From contig CALEHQ010000020.1 in NCBI GenBank assembly GCA_937876315.1, forward strand, positions 42,201-106,200: 64,000 nucleotides of DNA, read 5' to 3'. The position numbers and the translations under genes were made by a program. The number at the start of each line of letters is the position of its first letter. The first letter of the stretch is position 1. This DNA comes from an uncultured Actinomycetes bacterium. GTDB taxonomy: Bacteria > Actinomycetota > Acidimicrobiia > Acidimicrobiales > Acidimicrobilacustridaceae. Under the pieces are notes generated by a model that saw only the letters and a program-made list of their open reading frames with translations, had not been told where the DNA came from and made no database searches. Shown piece by piece: positions 63,501-64,000 of this stretch.

Positions 63501-63870
63501 GGTAGATCGCTTCGTTCTCGCTGGAGAATCCGAAGCGGATCGACTCGCATCGGCGACAAAGGTGCTGACTTTTGCACTTGGTGTTCATCAACGAGCGCTG
63601 TGCTCGCCGTTGCCGTTGTTTGAGTACGCGTCATGGGCTGATCTCACAAAGTCGTCCCACGTCAACACCGGACTGAATTCGGACCTCAAGAACCCTTCCG
63701 CCGCAGCGATCTTTGGTGGCCGCACATTCGCCGATTTCACCAACCCCGCCGATGTGTTCAATGACTTGCATCCAACTATTGATGAAGGATTCGCGAAAAC
63801 TGGCACGCGCTTCCAGGCCTATGCCCGTGCGTTACAGGACTGCTTCAAGGAAACGACGGTGAAGCGATGA
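60517..63870 (+). CDS. recC: Exodeoxyribonuclease V gamma subunit
   Basis: The 1117-residue RecC is a structural subunit of RecBCD that recognises Chi and separates strands. The N-terminus (LPDIVVVPTAGTRDWLIEQLG) matches the inactive helicase-like domain of RecC; the length is close to E. coli RecC (1122). Its stop overlaps the start of recB. GGCGGAG lies upstream of ATG 60517. The presence of RecC shows this organism uses RecBCD rather than only AdnAB. Confidence 0.93.
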   Translation: MTPSSQVFSAQSAQQLLPLLAERLRAPLADPFLPDIVVVPTAGTRDWLIEQLGHQLDPNGTSEAILTNVHFWFPNEFNLHAIGTERAADDPWSVKRLRWTLLGLLTANPSLAPGFTDAKSPMATAQRIAELFDRYSVYRPEMPATWGVGTEADPVTPLRPDKQWQYALWHAVHSVIGVSTGERFIAARGHLDPTAVQRALHGRLSIFGIDAYSPAKVSLLAELSTLLDLAVYTVFPTSDCIADLRSVDLGDQLRSHLDLANDMRNPLLRSWSRAGLESMALLSRAFPKMQSLEAVAAPTVLGRLQQSIAHDEPLAIPPHKKSVLENGDGSFEVHLCHGPTRQVEVLRDALLHRLAADPTLHPRDIIVICPDIETYAPLVGPVMGAEFRESVEGEAVGARLQLPIAIIDKTTSTSTPVADAIAALFDAVGNRLELSKVLELLALEPVRRKFDIDEGGFATVERWLTDLQVHWGIDDTYRAGAPWNYPAGIEAGTWLIAIDRLINGILVQSPEDRETLPGVVGYDDIGGSSIELVGNLASFVDELSDFTLFCSEPRYASEWADTLEALFSALFEVPFEDRNQLADALDVARELRLHAATSAESAQLGFREISALFAEELDGIRSRSKVWGDVVRVASLSRLRGVPARIVAILGFDDRAFTSGRGNGDDILLDAPRIAERDFHAEERLGLLNLLSAASDAVLLTCNGFDVTNNKELPMAVPLAELTDAVAGVIATGPEVAAPKPVLIRHARQLTDPVNFGVVSENPNKNVVKAVDGAFTFDPVAAVVARRIIDVAGEPPVEMLWPDYEWDPTEFDRSSLSIQTLVNALKKPAELYLRERMQISLPSEERSSDDQVGLWPDKREYSIIGSDLVKAARSGADLSDQRDLRQLMGGVPIGAVGDRFWATIGDEVDAMLAVEGVDFSAEVAVPIELSIGDAGIFDTIDVGAKQVLEIAFSKASGRHFVRPWLQLAALAMAEPGRVREAIVIARSEKKNETVAVDRFVLAGESEADRLASATKVLTFALGVHQRALCSPLPLFEYASWADLTKSSHVNTGLNSDLKNPSAAAIFGGRTFADFTNPADVFNDLHPTIDEGFAKTGTRFQAYARALQDCFKETTVKR

Positions 63871-64000
63871 ATTCCACCGACGTCTTCGATCTCACACATG
63901 CCCTGCCGTCTCGCAAATGGCTGTTGCTTGAGGCCAGTGCTGGTACTGGCAAGACCTATTCACTCACTGCGCTTGTAGCTCGGTATGTAGCCGAAGAGGG
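63867..64000 (+). CDS. recB: Exodeoxyribonuclease V beta subunit (3' truncated by window)
   Basis: Only the first 44 or so residues are in the window. They contain the helicase Walker A LLLEASAGTGKTYSL at about residues 19-33, exactly as in RecB. The ATG overlaps the recC stop (ATGA). recD presumably follows outside the window. Confidence 0.93.
   Translation, partial: MNSTDVFDLTHALPSRKWLLLEASAGTGKTYSLTALVARYVAEE

Overview
The window is a chromosomal-origin segment of a high-GC Gram-positive bacterium (Actinomycetota). The left end has the order dnaA(partial)-oriC-dnaN-recF-dciA-gyrB-gyrA, followed by a TadE/G-like protein, a DUF3566 membrane protein, tRNA-Ile(GAT) and a DLW-39-like micro-protein. 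That order is typical of actinobacterial origins. Moderate GC content, a mycofactocin locus, RecBC, and many uncharacterised SDR/SnoaL/DUF1214 genes fit class Acidimicrobiia (Ilumatobacteraceae-like). That placement is inference; there is no rRNA or other marker in the window to prove it.

Layout. 0-8.3 kb: replication and topology genes. 8.4-11.6 kb: membrane proteins, tRNA-Ile, a Rossmann oxidoreductase and a FliA/WhiG-type sigma factor. 11.7-15 kb: copper/metal region (YcnI-like DUF1775 protein, CopC-CopD fusion, a His-tailed metal-type ABC ATPase). 15-22.3 kb: HisN, a tandem pair of membrane paralogues, nitroreductase, VanY-type peptidase, DUF3039, acyl-CoA synthetase, PrmA, FKBP. 22.3-27.1 kb: one minus-strand operon, SDR-MoxR-VWA-mftE-mftF. 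27.2-32.8 kb: VapBC, SnoaL protein, MOSC protein between two DUF1214 paralogues, TerB/Coq4-like protein. 32.9-35.7 kb: mftD facing mftC-mftB-mftA. 35.7-37.1 kb: glyoxalase-fold protein and a solitary DNA methyltransferase. 37.3-43.5 kb: a tightly packed plus-strand set (amidohydrolase-fold protein, SDR, MaoC-like, epoxide hydrolase, MFS, fatty-acid hydroxylase with an in-frame TGA). 43.5-53.3 kb: NTF2-like proteins, SbcDC, cupin and GT2 pair, S4 protein, APH-like kinase, a second mycofactocin-type SDR. 53.4-59.5 kb: small zinc-ribbon protein, secreted DUF2510-like protein, MFS and a heterodimeric ABC exporter. 59.8-64 kb: LuxR-type regulator and recC-recB (recB cut by the window end).

How the genes work together. 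The best-defined system is mycofactocin, a RiPP-derived redox cofactor. The 37-residue precursor MftA ends in IDGMCGVY. MftB (recognition), MftC (radical SAM), MftE (creatininase-like peptidase), MftD (FMN enzyme) and MftF (glycosyltransferase) are all present, but in two blocks about 9 kb apart with mftD inverted, and with at least two SDRs of the kind that use the cofactor. The mftE/mftF operon also carries a MoxR AAA+ ATPase and a VWA protein, a pairing used elsewhere to mature metalloenzymes; its target here is unknown. Several genes show a -10-like TANNNT exactly six bases before ATG/GTG and no Shine-Dalgarno sequence, which suggests leaderless transcription. I found no CRISPR array, transposase, prophage or rRNA gene.
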